A DNA stretch of 64,000 nucleotides from Hyphomicrobiaceae bacterium. GTDB taxonomy: Bacteria; Pseudomonadota; Alphaproteobacteria; Rhizobiales; Hyphomicrobiaceae. The notes under the pieces are model-generated. The model made no database searches, had not been told where the DNA came from, and saw only the letters and a list, made by a program, of their open reading frames with translations. The DNA lies in contig JAEUMD010000009.1 of NCBI GenBank assembly GCA_016793635.1, positions 1 to 64,000 of the forward strand, read 5' to 3'. Positions 44,553-53,318 of this stretch are shown one piece after another (the stretch's first letter is position 1; each line of letters opens with the position of its first letter). Position numbers and translations under genes: made by a program.

Positions 44553-45497
44553 ATGAAATCCAAGTTATTGCCCGCCGCGCTCACCGCCATCGCCTGTATC
44601 GCGGTGGCCGATCTCGTCCGCACGGCAACCGCGCCCTATTTCGGCCAATCGGGCAGCGGCGATGCGCCGGCAGAGAACGCCGCCGCCACCGTCTTGCCAT
44701 CCGACATCACCAAAGTGCAGCCGCGCGAAATCGCGACGGACGCACCGGCCCAAGCGGACGATCCCTATTCGGCCGCTGCCGCCTCGGCATCCGAGACCGC
44801 AAGCGTAACTGCACCTGAAGTCGAGGCCGGCACGACCGAGCTCGCTGTGACCAAGGCGCTCCCCGTCAAAACTACGCCCATCGAGGCAGCGGCCGCTGCG
44901 ACGACCGCCGCCGAAACAGCCCAGCCCGGCGCACCTGTCGCGGACACTGCCACCGCCGAGGCAGCGGTCGCGGAAGCTGCACTCGCAACGTTGCCGCCGG
45001 AGCTGCCTGCCGCTCCAGGCCTGCCGACGGCCCATAACGTCGCGACAGGTCCTTCGGCATCCGAGGCCGCTGCCGCCGAGCCCACCGCTTCGGCATCACC
45101 GGCAACCGAGCCCCTGGTGAACGGCAAGCTTCCCGCTGAATCCGGGAGCCTCCCAGCCCGCGCTGCCGAATCCACGTCAACGACCGTGATTGCAGCCGAG
45201 ACCGGACAAGGGATCGACGTGACGGCCGCAACCCCGCTGGCCCTCAGGCAGGACGAGCCCGTCGCCTCCAAACCGGCGCTCGCAGCGATAGCGCCCGGCG
45301 ATACTGTCCACCCTGGCTCCAGCAACCATCCCGCCGTGCTGATCCAAGTGTCCGAAACGCTGGCCGAGGGTACGGCGGGGGCGGCGGCCCTGGCCAGCAC
45401 GGAGCCGCCCGCCGTCACGGCCGCCAGTTCGGGACTCGGCCCGATCAGCAGCGAGGTGCTACCGCCACCTGTTGCACCGTCGACGGTCGAGAACTAA
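44553..45497 (+). CDS. Ala/Thr/Pro-rich exported protein of unknown function
   Basis: 314 residues. An N-terminal hydrophobic segment (KLLPAALTAIACIAVADLV) looks like a signal peptide or anchor. The rest is low complexity, dominated by Ala with Pro, Thr, Glu and Ser and with almost no aromatic residues after residue 60, so it is probably an extended, disordered envelope protein. ATG at 44553. A TTG 18 bases earlier is possible. Coding status is supported by the signal sequence and the uninterrupted frame but not by homology. Confidence 0.6.
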   Translation: MKSKLLPAALTAIACIAVADLVRTATAPYFGQSGSGDAPAENAAATVLPSDITKVQPREIATDAPAQADDPYSAAAASASETASVTAPEVEAGTTELAVTKALPVKTTPIEAAAAATTAAETAQPGAPVADTATAEAAVAEAALATLPPELPAAPGLPTAHNVATGPSASEAAAAEPTASASPATEPLVNGKLPAESGSLPARAAESTSTTVIAAETGQGIDVTAATPLALRQDEPVASKPALAAIAPGDTVHPGSSNHPAVLIQVSETLAEGTAGAAALASTEPPAVTAASSGLGPISSEVLPPPVAPSTVEN

Positions 45498-45711
45498 AGA
45501 CGGCGCGATCACCTCACCGCTCCGCTGCCGTAGGACGAAACGGCCCCGCAGGCCCGCCGAATTCGCCGCGCCGCTCCCCGCGAGACGCTGCGGAGAGCCT
45601 GACGACAGCGACTGCCGCGCCGCCGTGCACTGCCGAGCGGTCGAGATGGAATCCTACCGCGAGTTCATCGATACAGTGAAAGCACCTTTCGCTCGAGGCT
45701 GCGATTGCACG

Positions 45712-46374
45712 TCACCAGCCAGACGAATTGCGCCACTCGTTCCAGCGCTCCCGAAGGTAGCTGAGCGCTCTGTGTGCTTCCCTCAATCCGACGCGACCGA
45801 GGATATGCAGCCGTGCCCGCGCAGCAGCCATCGCCGCAACGGCAACCGGGCGTAAGACGGCCATCCGCTGCCGCACCTCCTTCGCCATCCGCGCCTTGAG
45901 TATCCGGCCGTAGCGCCAGGCGAACGACGCACGCACGCGGGCGAACAGCTCCTCCTTCCATGGAATGAACCAGTGATAGAGCCGCGCGAACCATGCGAGT
46001 TGCATCAGCGCCGGCTGCGTCAGCATGAAGATGCGCGCCACGAGCGCCGTGCTGGCGATCTTGGCAAGCACGAGCAGCAATCCGGCCGCGAGTAGCTGGC
46101 CGTTCGCCAGCAACCACAGGCCGATGAACTTCACCGGCAACAGGATGGCGCTCGGGGCGACGAAAATGGCGAGCGCACCATAAGGCGGCAGCGCCGCGAT
46201 CCATGCCTCGACGCGGGCGACGATGCGGTAACGCTCAAGCCAGCGGAACGCGGCGAGCAGCGGCTGCCAGCCCCACTCCTCGAACAGGAGGATCAGAGCG
46301 AAGAGGATGTTGAACGCGCCGACGATGATCGTCCGCGCAAGGCGGATGATAGAAATGAGCCCGGCCTTGAGCAT
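45712..46374 (-). CDS. Putative inner-membrane protein
   Basis: About 220 residues from the ATG at 46372-46374 (a TTG at 46425 would add 17). Hydrophobic segments near residues 5-30 (AGLISIIRLARTIIVGAFNI then LFALILLF) and 65-110 (ALAIFVAPSAILLPVKFIGL and LLAAGLLLVLAKIASTALVA) suggest three to four TMs. The last 80 residues are strongly basic (Arg/Lys) and presumably cytoplasmic. I do not recognise the family. No operon partner, and the Atm1-type gene lies 318 bases upstream on the same strand. Confidence 0.75.
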   Translation of the reverse strand: MLKAGLISIIRLARTIIVGAFNILFALILLFEEWGWQPLLAAFRWLERYRIVARVEAWIAALPPYGALAIFVAPSAILLPVKFIGLWLLANGQLLAAGLLLVLAKIASTALVARIFMLTQPALMQLAWFARLYHWFIPWKEELFARVRASFAWRYGRILKARMAKEVRQRMAVLRPVAVAAMAAARARLHILGRVGLREAHRALSYLRERWNEWRNSSGW

Positions 46375-46692
46375 GTCGTTCGGGGCCTCGGGGAGCTGAG
46401 TGGTAGCGGCGGTGCGCCCGCTCAATCTAGCGCCGGCTGGTATACGGAATAGCTAAGGCGCCTCTGGGCCGGTGGGAAGGTCTCCCCCCGAGCGTCGCAG
46501 CCGGGCCTCGGCATAAGCCCGTGGCATTTGCACGGTGCACCGAAACCCAAGAGGTCGACGCCAACGGCAGTCCATCACGCGGCAATGCACCGTTGGCCGA
46601 TCGCGCTCGTCGGCCCCGTACATGTGCGCAACCGGCCGCGACGGGGCTCCACATCACCAAGGCCGCTATGACGGCATGCCTTCCGGCTCACA
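46375..46692. other. Spacer between the membrane-protein gene and the ABC exporter gene
   Basis: About 320 bases. It contains an 8-bp inverted repeat ACGGTGCA (46532-46539) / TGCACCGT (46586-46593). No gene is supported. Confidence 0.4.
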
Positions 46693-48627
46693 TCACCGCG
46701 TGACGCCGGCAACAACCTGAGCCGACGGCAACGCGCCGGCCTTTTCCGCCGCCTCCAGCGCCTGAGCCAGTTCCTCCCGCGCCTTCTCCGCTTGCCGTTG
46801 TCGGTTCCAGAGGGAGGCATAAAGGCCGTTCCGGGCGATGAGCTCTGCGTGCGTGCCTTGCTCGACGAGGCGCCCCTGGTCGAGGACCAGAATGTTGTCG
46901 GCATGGATGATCGTCGAGAGGCGGTGCGCGATCACGAGCGACGTGCGGTTTCGCGCCACGCGGTCGAGCGCATCCTGAATCTCCTTCTCCGTATGGCTGT
47001 CGAGCGCGCTCGTCGCCTCGTCGAGGATCAGGATCGGCGGCCCCTTGAGAATCGTCCGCGCAATGGCGACGCGTTGCTTCTCGCCACCCGAGAGCTTGAG
47101 CCCGCGCTCACCCACCATGGTCTTGTAGCCCTGGGGTTGCGACTTGATGAAGGTGTCGATCTGGGCGAGCGTAGCTGCCTCGCGCACGTCGTCGTCAGTG
47201 GCGTCCGGGCGGCCATAGCGAATGTTGTAGAGGATCGTGTCGTTGAACAGGACCGTATCCTGCGGCACGACTCCGATGGCGGCGCGCAGGCTCGCCTGAG
47301 TGACATCGCGGATATCCTGGCCGTCGATCGTCACTGCGCCCGACTGGATGTCGTAGAAGCGAAACAGGATGCGGCTGATCGTCGACTTTCCAGCGCCCGA
47401 GGGTCCGACGATGGCGACCATCTTGCCCGCCGGAATCTCGAAGGAGACGTCATCGAGAATCCTCCGCTCGGGATCGTAGGCGAACGAGACGTGATCGAAG
47501 CGGATGTGGCCGGAGCCGACGCGCAGCTCGGGCGCCCCGGGCTTGTCGGAAACTTCGGCCCGCTCGCTCATGAGCGAGAACATCGCCTCGAGATCGACCA
47601 GCCCCTGCTTGATCTCGCGATAGACCATGCCCATGAAGTTCAACGGCGTGTAGAGCTGGATCATCAGCGCGTTGATCATCACGAAATCGCCGACGGTGTG
47701 GGTGCCGCTCATCACGCCCCAGGCGGCGAGAAGCATCGTCAATGTCATGCCTACGGTGAAGATCGCCGACTGCCCCGAGTTGAGCACGCCGAGTGAATAA
47801 TAGGTGCGGACGGCAGCCGTCTCGTAGCGCGCCATGGAAGCATCGAATCGGCGCGCTTCGAGCCCCTCGTTGCCGAAATACTTGACCGTCTCGTAGTTCA
47901 ACAGGCTGTCGATCGCCTTGGTGTTGGCGTCGTTGTCGCTGTCGTTCATCTCGCGGCGGATGGCGATGCGCCACTCGGACGCGGCGAACGTGAACCACAT
48001 GTAGAGTGCGACCGTCGCGTAAACGATGACCACGTAGACCCAGTTGAAATAGTAGAGAAGAATGCCGGTCATCAGCGCCAGCTCGAGGATCGTCGGGACA
48101 AGCTGGAGAATGCCCATGCGCATGATGAGCTCGACGCCGCGCGTGCCGCGTTCGATGATGCGCGAAAGCCCGCCCGTGCGCCGCTCGAGATGGAAGCGCA
48201 GCGACATCTGGTGCAGGTGCCGGAAAGTGCGGATGTTGAGCTCGCGCGCGGCGTGCTGACCGACGCGGGTGAAGAACAGATCGCGGATCTGGTTCAACAC
48301 CATCATCAGCACGCGGCCGACGCCATAGGCCGCGATGAGGCCGATCGCGCCCAGCGCGAGCTGTCGCGCCGGTTCCGCGTTCGCCGGCCCGTTCGCCGTC
48401 AGCCAGTCCGTCGCCTCCTTGAAGAGCACCGGCACGAGCACGGTGACGATCTTGGCGACGACGAGGACGACGAAGGCGAGGACGACGCGCAGCCTGAGGT
48501 CGGGGCGGCCCTCGGGCCACACGAACGGCAGCAAACCGCTGAATACCTGCCAATGGTTGCCCGAGAGGGGACGATCGGCTTTGTCCGCCGAGGCGGTGAC
48601 GGATGGCGTGCGGCTCAGAGGTCTCAT
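46693..48627 (-). CDS. ABC exporter, Atm1/HMT1 type
   Basis: Half-transporter of 644 residues, permease and ATPase fused, acting as a homodimer in the inner membrane. The TM domain (about 30-340) contains the Atm1-like NDSDNDANTKAIDSLLNYET, then VKYFGNEGLEARRFD, and GMVYREIKQGLVDLEAMFSL. The NBD has VAIVGPSGAGKSTISRILFR (Walker A), VPQDTVLFNDTILYNIRYG (Q loop), LSGGEKQRVAIARTIL (signature), ILILDEATSALDSHTEKEIQ (Walker B) and VIAHRLSTI (H loop). Atm1-type exporters are linked to glutathione conjugates, Fe-S maturation and heavy-metal tolerance. An Irr/ICE-like iron box lies about 90 bases upstream, which supports an iron connection. Confidence 0.93.
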   Translation of the reverse strand: MRPLSRTPSVTASADKADRPLSGNHWQVFSGLLPFVWPEGRPDLRLRVVLAFVVLVVAKIVTVLVPVLFKEATDWLTANGPANAEPARQLALGAIGLIAAYGVGRVLMMVLNQIRDLFFTRVGQHAARELNIRTFRHLHQMSLRFHLERRTGGLSRIIERGTRGVELIMRMGILQLVPTILELALMTGILLYYFNWVYVVIVYATVALYMWFTFAASEWRIAIRREMNDSDNDANTKAIDSLLNYETVKYFGNEGLEARRFDASMARYETAAVRTYYSLGVLNSGQSAIFTVGMTLTMLLAAWGVMSGTHTVGDFVMINALMIQLYTPLNFMGMVYREIKQGLVDLEAMFSLMSERAEVSDKPGAPELRVGSGHIRFDHVSFAYDPERRILDDVSFEIPAGKMVAIVGPSGAGKSTISRILFRFYDIQSGAVTIDGQDIRDVTQASLRAAIGVVPQDTVLFNDTILYNIRYGRPDATDDDVREAATLAQIDTFIKSQPQGYKTMVGERGLKLSGGEKQRVAIARTILKGPPILILDEATSALDSHTEKEIQDALDRVARNRTSLVIAHRLSTIIHADNILVLDQGRLVEQGTHAELIARNGLYASLWNRQRQAEKAREELAQALEAAEKAGALPSAQVVAGVTR

Positions 48628-48714
48628 ATCGTCTCGGGGCTCGAATGCGGAACAGCCCGCAACCTCTGCCGCTCTAGGGACGCGACAGGCGGGGGGCGCT
48701 GCGTTGCCTTGGAA

Positions 48715-48729
48715 TTAGAACGGTTCTAG
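48715..48729 (-). promoter_or_regulatory. Irr/ICE-like iron-responsive operator
   Basis: TTAGAACGGTTCTAG, containing the perfect dyad TAGAA-CGG-TTCTA (48716-48728). As I recall it, the rhizobial Irr/ICE consensus is roughly TTTAGAA-NNN-TTCTAAA. The site lies 88-102 bases upstream of the Atm1-type start. Function is inferred from motif and target. Confidence 0.5.
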
Positions 48730-48885
48730 GACATGCGGCCGGAGAGCGGAAGCACGGATTGTGAGCGAAGCGTTTCCCCACCTCCCGAGCAGGCGGGATG
48801 TCCGCCGCACGCCTACCCGGCGGCGCAGCTCCCCAGATCCCGAAATCACAACACGACCCGTTGCAGAGTTGAGATCCGCCACGCC

Positions 48886-50955
48886 TCAGCGCTCGTGCCT
48901 TGGAATGAACAGGCGCTGGCACGGGAAGATGAGGTCGGGATCGTCGATCTTGCGCGTGTTGGCGCGGTAGATCACCGGATAGAGATAGCCACGACCATAG
49001 TGACGCGAGGCGATCTGCCAGAGGCTGTCGCCCGTCGCGACGGTGTAGGTCCCGGGCGGGCGGACGCGACGGCCCGCGCGCCCCCTGCAAGCGTGATCGG
49101 ACGCCCGCGTCGGGCGCTTGGCTGCTACGCGATCGGGCACCTCTCCGGAGTGTGAAGCCGTCGGCGATGGACCATCCTTCAGCGACCCGCGGCCAGCGTT
49201 AGTCGATTGGCCGTGCGCAGCCATGCCGGAAACCGGCCGTCCCTCGGGCGCTGCCAGGCGGTCGGCGGGCCTTGCGGCCGGATGCTCCTCAAGCATACCT
49301 GCGACGGCCGTGGGGCGGCGGGCCGGCGCTGGAACGTCGGCCGGCTTCGCGACTTTGGCACGGGGAGCTTCCGCAACCGTCGAACTCCCCCCAACCTTGC
49401 TCGCTTCGGACGCCCGATCGGAAGCCGCCCTGGCCGCAGCCGCTTTTTCGTCAGCGGCTTTCTCGGCCAAGGTCCGCTCGCGTGCGGCCATCTCGGCCGC
49501 CAGCCGTTCGGCCGCTGCTCTCTTCTCCACCGCGGCTCGGTCTGCCGCTTCCTTGTCTGCGGCAGCCTTCGCCTGGGCAGCCCTCTCGGCCGCTGCTTTT
49601 TCCGCAGCCAACCGTTCGGCCGCAGCCTTCTTCTCCGCCGCGGCGCGCTCGGCCGCTTCCTTTTCCGCGGCAGCCTTCGCCCGAGCCGCCTTCTCAGCCG
49701 CTGCTTTTTCCGCAGCCAACCGCTCGGCCGCCGCCTTCTTCTCCGCTGCGGCGCGCTCGGCCGCTTCCTTCTCCGCGGCAGCCTTCGCCTGAGCCGCCTT
49801 CTCAGCGGCCGCCCTTTCGGCCGCCAACCGTTCGGCTTCCGCCGTCTTCTCCGCCGCAGCCCGCTCTGCCGCGAGTTTCTCCGCGGCCGCCTGTTCACGG
49901 GCGGCGCGTTCGGCGGCCGCCTTTTCGGCTGCAACTCGCTCCGCCTCGACCCGCTCGGTCGCAGCACGCATCGCGTCGGTCATATCCTTGGCGGTCCCTT
50001 CGGCGCCGCGCGGCGTTTGCTCGGTACGGTTTGGAGGGGCCGCCACGGATTCCGACTCGCGCGCCTGAGGCCGCTCGGGCTCGGGCGTGGTGACTTCTTT
50101 TGCCACACGTTCCTCGTCCTCGCCGGGCGGTGGCGGCGGCACCTGCAATCGCCTGACGATCTCGCGCTGATACTCGCGGTTGGCGCGGGCGAGCCACTCC
50201 TGAAGGTGGAACATCAGCCGGTCGTAATCGAGAACTTCCCACCCGCTTGCATCGGGTGACGCCTGCCGAGGGGGACCGTCGGCGCGTTGTGGAACGCGCG
50301 ACTCCGGCGGCACAGGCGGCGCTTGCGCGATCTCACCCGTCCGCTGGCGCATGTCCGCCTCGACGGCTTTGCGTTCCCGGGCCGTCTCCGCCTCAGGGCG
50401 CTCGAACGCTACCAGCGGCCCACCCTCGAATTGTCTCGGAATGGCGATACGTACATCGCCGCCGGCAACCTGGCGGCCGCCGCCGGGGGCCCGCGACACG
50501 GCCTCGATCCGATGCTCTCCCGCGCCGAGCCGGCGCTCGACTTCGAGCTGCCAGTTGCCCGCGCGGTCGGCGACGGCCGATCCCAGCGACTCGCCGTTGC
50601 GCCGCAGGATCACTTCGGCGCCCGAGGAACCGATGCCGGCAAAGCGCGCCGTGCCGTCGCTCGCGATCTCGACACGCGAGATCGAAGGCCCCGATATGGG
50701 AGTGAAATTGGCCCCCGCGGGCGCGGATAGTCCACCTGCCGTAACGCTATCGGCGGCGCGTGCCGCGGCGAGCTTTCGGCGGGCGGGCAGCGGCGGTGCC
50801 GCGCCTTCCGCCGCGGTCAAGCGGTCCTCGATCGCGGCGAGTGCACTGCCACCGATCAGGGCGATATCGCGGCCCGCATCGATCGGCGCGCCGCTCACGG
50901 CCCCATAGGCGGCGCCGAGAAACGAGCCGACCACGAGCAGTCTTACGCCGAACAT
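48886..50955 (-). CDS. TolA-like Ala/Glu/Lys-rich periplasmic protein with C-terminal LysM domain
   Basis: 689 residues from the ATG at 50953-50955, which gives a signal peptide (MFGVRLLVVGSFLGAAYGAV). Residues about 90-165 form an Ig-like fold (VEIASDGTARFAGIGSSGAE...GNWQLEVERRLGAGEHRIEA). A Pro/Arg/Glu-rich stretch follows, then about 190 residues of AAEK/AAER heptad-like helix containing a 36-residue repeat present about three times. The C-terminus is a LysM domain (YTVATGDSLWQIASRHYGRG...IDDPDLIFPCQRLFIP). LysM binds peptidoglycan, and the long helix could span the periplasm. Related Ig-plus-LysM proteins occur widely in Rhizobiales. An upstream start at 51105 lacks a signal sequence. Confidence 0.82.
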   Translation of the reverse strand: MFGVRLLVVGSFLGAAYGAVSGAPIDAGRDIALIGGSALAAIEDRLTAAEGAAPPLPARRKLAAARAADSVTAGGLSAPAGANFTPISGPSISRVEIASDGTARFAGIGSSGAEVILRRNGESLGSAVADRAGNWQLEVERRLGAGEHRIEAVSRAPGGGRQVAGGDVRIAIPRQFEGGPLVAFERPEAETARERKAVEADMRQRTGEIAQAPPVPPESRVPQRADGPPRQASPDASGWEVLDYDRLMFHLQEWLARANREYQREIVRRLQVPPPPPGEDEERVAKEVTTPEPERPQARESESVAAPPNRTEQTPRGAEGTAKDMTDAMRAATERVEAERVAAEKAAAERAAREQAAAEKLAAERAAAEKTAEAERLAAERAAAEKAAQAKAAAEKEAAERAAAEKKAAAERLAAEKAAAEKAARAKAAAEKEAAERAAAEKKAAAERLAAEKAAAERAAQAKAAADKEAADRAAVEKRAAAERLAAEMAARERTLAEKAADEKAAAARAASDRASEASKVGGSSTVAEAPRAKVAKPADVPAPARRPTAVAGMLEEHPAARPADRLAAPEGRPVSGMAAHGQSTNAGRGSLKDGPSPTASHSGEVPDRVAAKRPTRASDHACRGRAGRRVRPPGTYTVATGDSLWQIASRHYGRGYLYPVIYRANTRKIDDPDLIFPCQRLFIPRHER
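49500..49830 (-). repeat. 108-bp tandem repeat inside the LysM-protein gene
   Basis: About three units of 36 codons, each reading approximately AAERLAAEKAAAEKAA(Q/R)AKA then AAEKEAAERAAAEKKA. The first two are nearly identical and the third shows drift (ADKEAADRAAVEKRA). Such in-frame repeats expand and contract by slippage and change the length of the helical rod. Boundaries approximate. Confidence 0.65.
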
Positions 50956-51371
50956 TCCGACCCACCCACGACAGACGCCACGATTGAAAGAGTGATAACA
51001 GTATTTTACCCGGGAATACTCAGCCGACGCTAGAGCCCATGCGCGGTGCACCGCCCCAAATCCGGCAAACACGAACATCCCGGGCACACGAAGCAGGGTT
51101 AACACAGGTTCGCGGCATCGTTGGAGGAGGCGTGGCGAGCGGCATTCTTCCGGTTCGGGGAAAAGGCAATTGGCACGCGGGCAACCGCAATAATCTCGCC
51201 CGCGGACCGCAGGCGACCGGCCGGCCGAGCGCGCCCGCTTTATGTGCCGTTTAATCGCCTGCCTTCATGTGGCGACGAACCGGCCTTATGTAAAAGGGCC
51301 AAGCCCGTGTCGCCTTGCCGGCCCCGGAAGCCAAATACAGTGAGTAGCAATTGTCGAAATCACATAACCCC
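50956..51371. other. Divergent spacer between the LysM-protein and LOG-family genes
   Basis: About 415 bases with no gene supported. It contains the dyad AGTATT (51000-51005) / AATACT (51015-51020) and a lone GTTAAC near 51088, which lacks a second CtrA half-site. Confidence 0.4.
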
Positions 51372-52127
51372 ATGAACAAGTCCCTCAGATCCGCAAACGG
51401 TTCGCGGCCCGGCCCGAAGACCGCTCAGAAGCGCAGCAAGAACCCCTCGGCCGCAAAAAAAGCCCCCACGATGAACGGCCCCGCCGGAGTGGACGCCGAA
51501 CTCACGCCTCCCCCAAAGCCGCCAGCGACGGGCAAACTCGAAAGCGTTTGCGTTTATTGCGGGTCCGGCCCCGGTGCCAATCCGGCCTACGTCGAGGCAG
51601 CCCGGGAGCTCGGCCAATGCCTCGCCCGCGAGGGAATCCGCCTCGTCTACGGCGGCGGCGGCATGGGCCTCATGGGCGAGGTGGCACGTGCGACGATCGC
51701 CGGCGGCGGTCGCGTCACCGGCATCATCCCGACGTTTCTCACCGAGCGGGAGCACATGCTGACCAACGTCGACGAGCTGATCGTCACGGAGGACATGCAC
51801 AGCCGCAAACGCCTGATGTTCGAGCACTCCGATGCGTTCGTGGCGCTGCCCGGCGGCATCGGCACGTTGGAGGAACTCGTAGAGCAGTTGACTTGGTCGC
51901 AGCTCGGCCGGCACACGAAGCCGATCGTCGTCGCCAACATCGCCGGCTTCTGGAACCCCTTCCTCAGCCTGCTCAGCCATATGCGCGACGATCGTTTCAT
52001 ACGCAACGGCATCAATGTCCGCTTCATCGTGGTAGAGAACGCGAACGCCATAACCCCGGCGATTCGAGCGGCCCTGGCCTCCGACGAGAGCACGGTTCCC
52101 GATCGCGCCATCACCGCGAGATTCTAG
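51372..52127 (+). CDS. LOG-family (Rossmann-fold, cytokinin-riboside phosphorylase-like) protein
   Basis: 251 residues. After a basic, low-complexity N-terminus of about 50 residues comes the LOG/TIGR00730 fold: VCVYCGSGPGANPAYVEAAR, GIRLVYGGGGMGLMGEVARA, EDMHSRKRLMFEHSDAFVAL, and the signature PGGIGTLEEL (PGGxGTxxE) that binds the nucleotide phosphate. Family members hydrolyse cytokinin or purine nucleoside 5'-monophosphates, and many were misannotated as lysine decarboxylases. Start uncertain: ATG 51372 is chosen. A TTG at 51351 and an ATG at 51471 are alternatives, as no good ribosome-binding site is seen. Confidence 0.9.
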   Translation: MNKSLRSANGSRPGPKTAQKRSKNPSAAKKAPTMNGPAGVDAELTPPPKPPATGKLESVCVYCGSGPGANPAYVEAARELGQCLAREGIRLVYGGGGMGLMGEVARATIAGGGRVTGIIPTFLTEREHMLTNVDELIVTEDMHSRKRLMFEHSDAFVALPGGIGTLEELVEQLTWSQLGRHTKPIVVANIAGFWNPFLSLLSHMRDDRFIRNGINVRFIVVENANAITPAIRAALASDESTVPDRAITARF

Positions 52128-52135
52128 CAGCCGAC

Positions 52136-53122
52136 ATGGGCAACACCGATGCAATGCCGGCGCCGGCCGGCACAACCAGCGCCGGATCGTCCGCAGCCGA
52201 CGACAGCTTCGTCGCGCGTCTCGTCCGCGGCGAGCGACGAGCGGTTGCGGCTGCCATCACCGAACTCGAGCGGCTGTCTCCCGCCGCCGTCCCCCTGCTC
52301 AAGTCGCTGCAGCCGCACCTCGGTCACGCGCTGGTCGTCGGCTTCACCGGACCGCCTGGCGCCGGCAAGTCGACGCTGGTCAACGCCCTGATCCGCGAAT
52401 TGCGAGCCGCCGGCCGCCGCGTCGGCGTCATCGCCGTCGACCCGTCGAGCCCGGTATCGGGTGGCGCCATCCTCGGTGACCGCATCCGCATGACGGCCGC
52501 CCTCGACGACGACGGTGTCTTCGTCCGATCGCTGGCGAGCCGCGGCTATCTGGGTGGCCTGTCGCCGGCAGCCGTCCGCATCATCGACGCGCTCGACGCC
52601 GCGCGTTTCGACGTCGTCATTCTCGAGACGGTCGGAACCGGGCAGAACGAGATCGACGTCGCCGAGGTGGCCGATGTCCGCGTCGTCATTTCGGCGCCGG
52701 GTCTCGGCGACGACATCCAGGCGATGAAGTCGGGCCTGCTCGAAATTGCCGACGTTCTGGTCGTCAACAAGGGCGACCGCGAAGGTGCCGAGCGCACGTT
52801 GCAGCAGCTCGTGGGCGCACTCTCGATCCGCGTGGGTGCGGCGGCCAAGGTGCCGGTGCTGAAGACCACGGCGACGAGCGGCGAAGGTGTCGCCGAACTG
52901 GTCGAAACGATCGATTCCATCGGCGACCGCGTGCTCGGCCAGGGTGCAACGACGCGGCGGCGGCGGCGCGCCCGTTACCTGATCGCGCGGGCGGCGGCGG
53001 ACCTCGTCGCGGCCCGCATCCGCGCCGGCGAGGGTGGCGAACTCGAAGGACTCGCCGACGCCGTGCTGGCCGGCGAGCTGCCGGTCGAGCAGGCCGCGCG
53101 GCGACTGCTCGCGGAGCGCTAG
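52136..53122 (+). CDS. meaB: Methylmalonyl-CoA mutase-associated GTPase (MeaB/ArgK)
   Basis: G3E-type chaperone GTPase that protects and reloads adenosylcobalamin-dependent acyl-CoA mutases. 328 residues. P-loop VGFTGPPGAGKSTLVNALIR near residue 68, VIAVDPSSPVSGGAILGDRI (switch I region), VILETVGTGQNEIDVAEVAD (Walker B with EVGTGQ-type), VVNKGDREGAE (NKxD), then TTATSGEGVAELVETI and the C-terminal dimerisation helices. The ATG lies 8 bases after the LOG-family stop. No mutase gene lies in the window, so its partner is elsewhere. Confidence 0.93.
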   Translation: MGNTDAMPAPAGTTSAGSSAADDSFVARLVRGERRAVAAAITELERLSPAAVPLLKSLQPHLGHALVVGFTGPPGAGKSTLVNALIRELRAAGRRVGVIAVDPSSPVSGGAILGDRIRMTAALDDDGVFVRSLASRGYLGGLSPAAVRIIDALDAARFDVVILETVGTGQNEIDVAEVADVRVVISAPGLGDDIQAMKSGLLEIADVLVVNKGDREGAERTLQQLVGALSIRVGAAAKVPVLKTTATSGEGVAELVETIDSIGDRVLGQGATTRRRRRARYLIARAAADLVAARIRAGEGGELEGLADAVLAGELPVEQAARRLLAER

Positions 53123-53139
53123 ACAGCGATTGACGTTTC

Positions 53140-53318
53140 GACGGAAGCGCTCCGCGCATCCATCTCAGCCGATCGCAATCTTGGATCAGGGTGCGATTCA
53201 CGACGTCGACGGAAGCGCTCCGCGCGTCCATCTCAGTCGATCGCAATCTTGGACCAGGGTGCGATTCACGACGGCGACGGAAGCGCTCCGCGCATCCATC
53301 TCAGTCGATCGCACCCTA
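53140..53318. repeat. Tandem repeat, 68-bp period, about 2.6 copies
   Basis: Units start with GACGGAAGCGCTCCGCGC at 53140, 53208 and 53276. Units 1 and 2 are complete and differ at a few bases. Unit 3 stops after GATCGCACCCTAA. Each full unit contains the dyad ATCGCA...TGCGAT and the palindromic core AGCGCT. The array lies between the convergent meaB and PilZ genes and abuts the PilZ stop region. It is not a CRISPR: unit and spacer are not distinguishable. Confidence 0.85.

Noticed and set aside
46521..46703. Short plus-strand gene before the Atm1-type gene end
   Set aside because: 60 codons, overlaps the ABC gene end, no ribosome-binding site, no recognisable sequence.
51080..51095. CtrA box near the LOG-family gene
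   Set aside because: Only one half-site (GGTTAAC). No TTAA seven bases away.
53140..53318. CRISPR array
   Set aside because: Repeat units are contiguous 68-mers without unique spacers, and no cas genes occur in the window.
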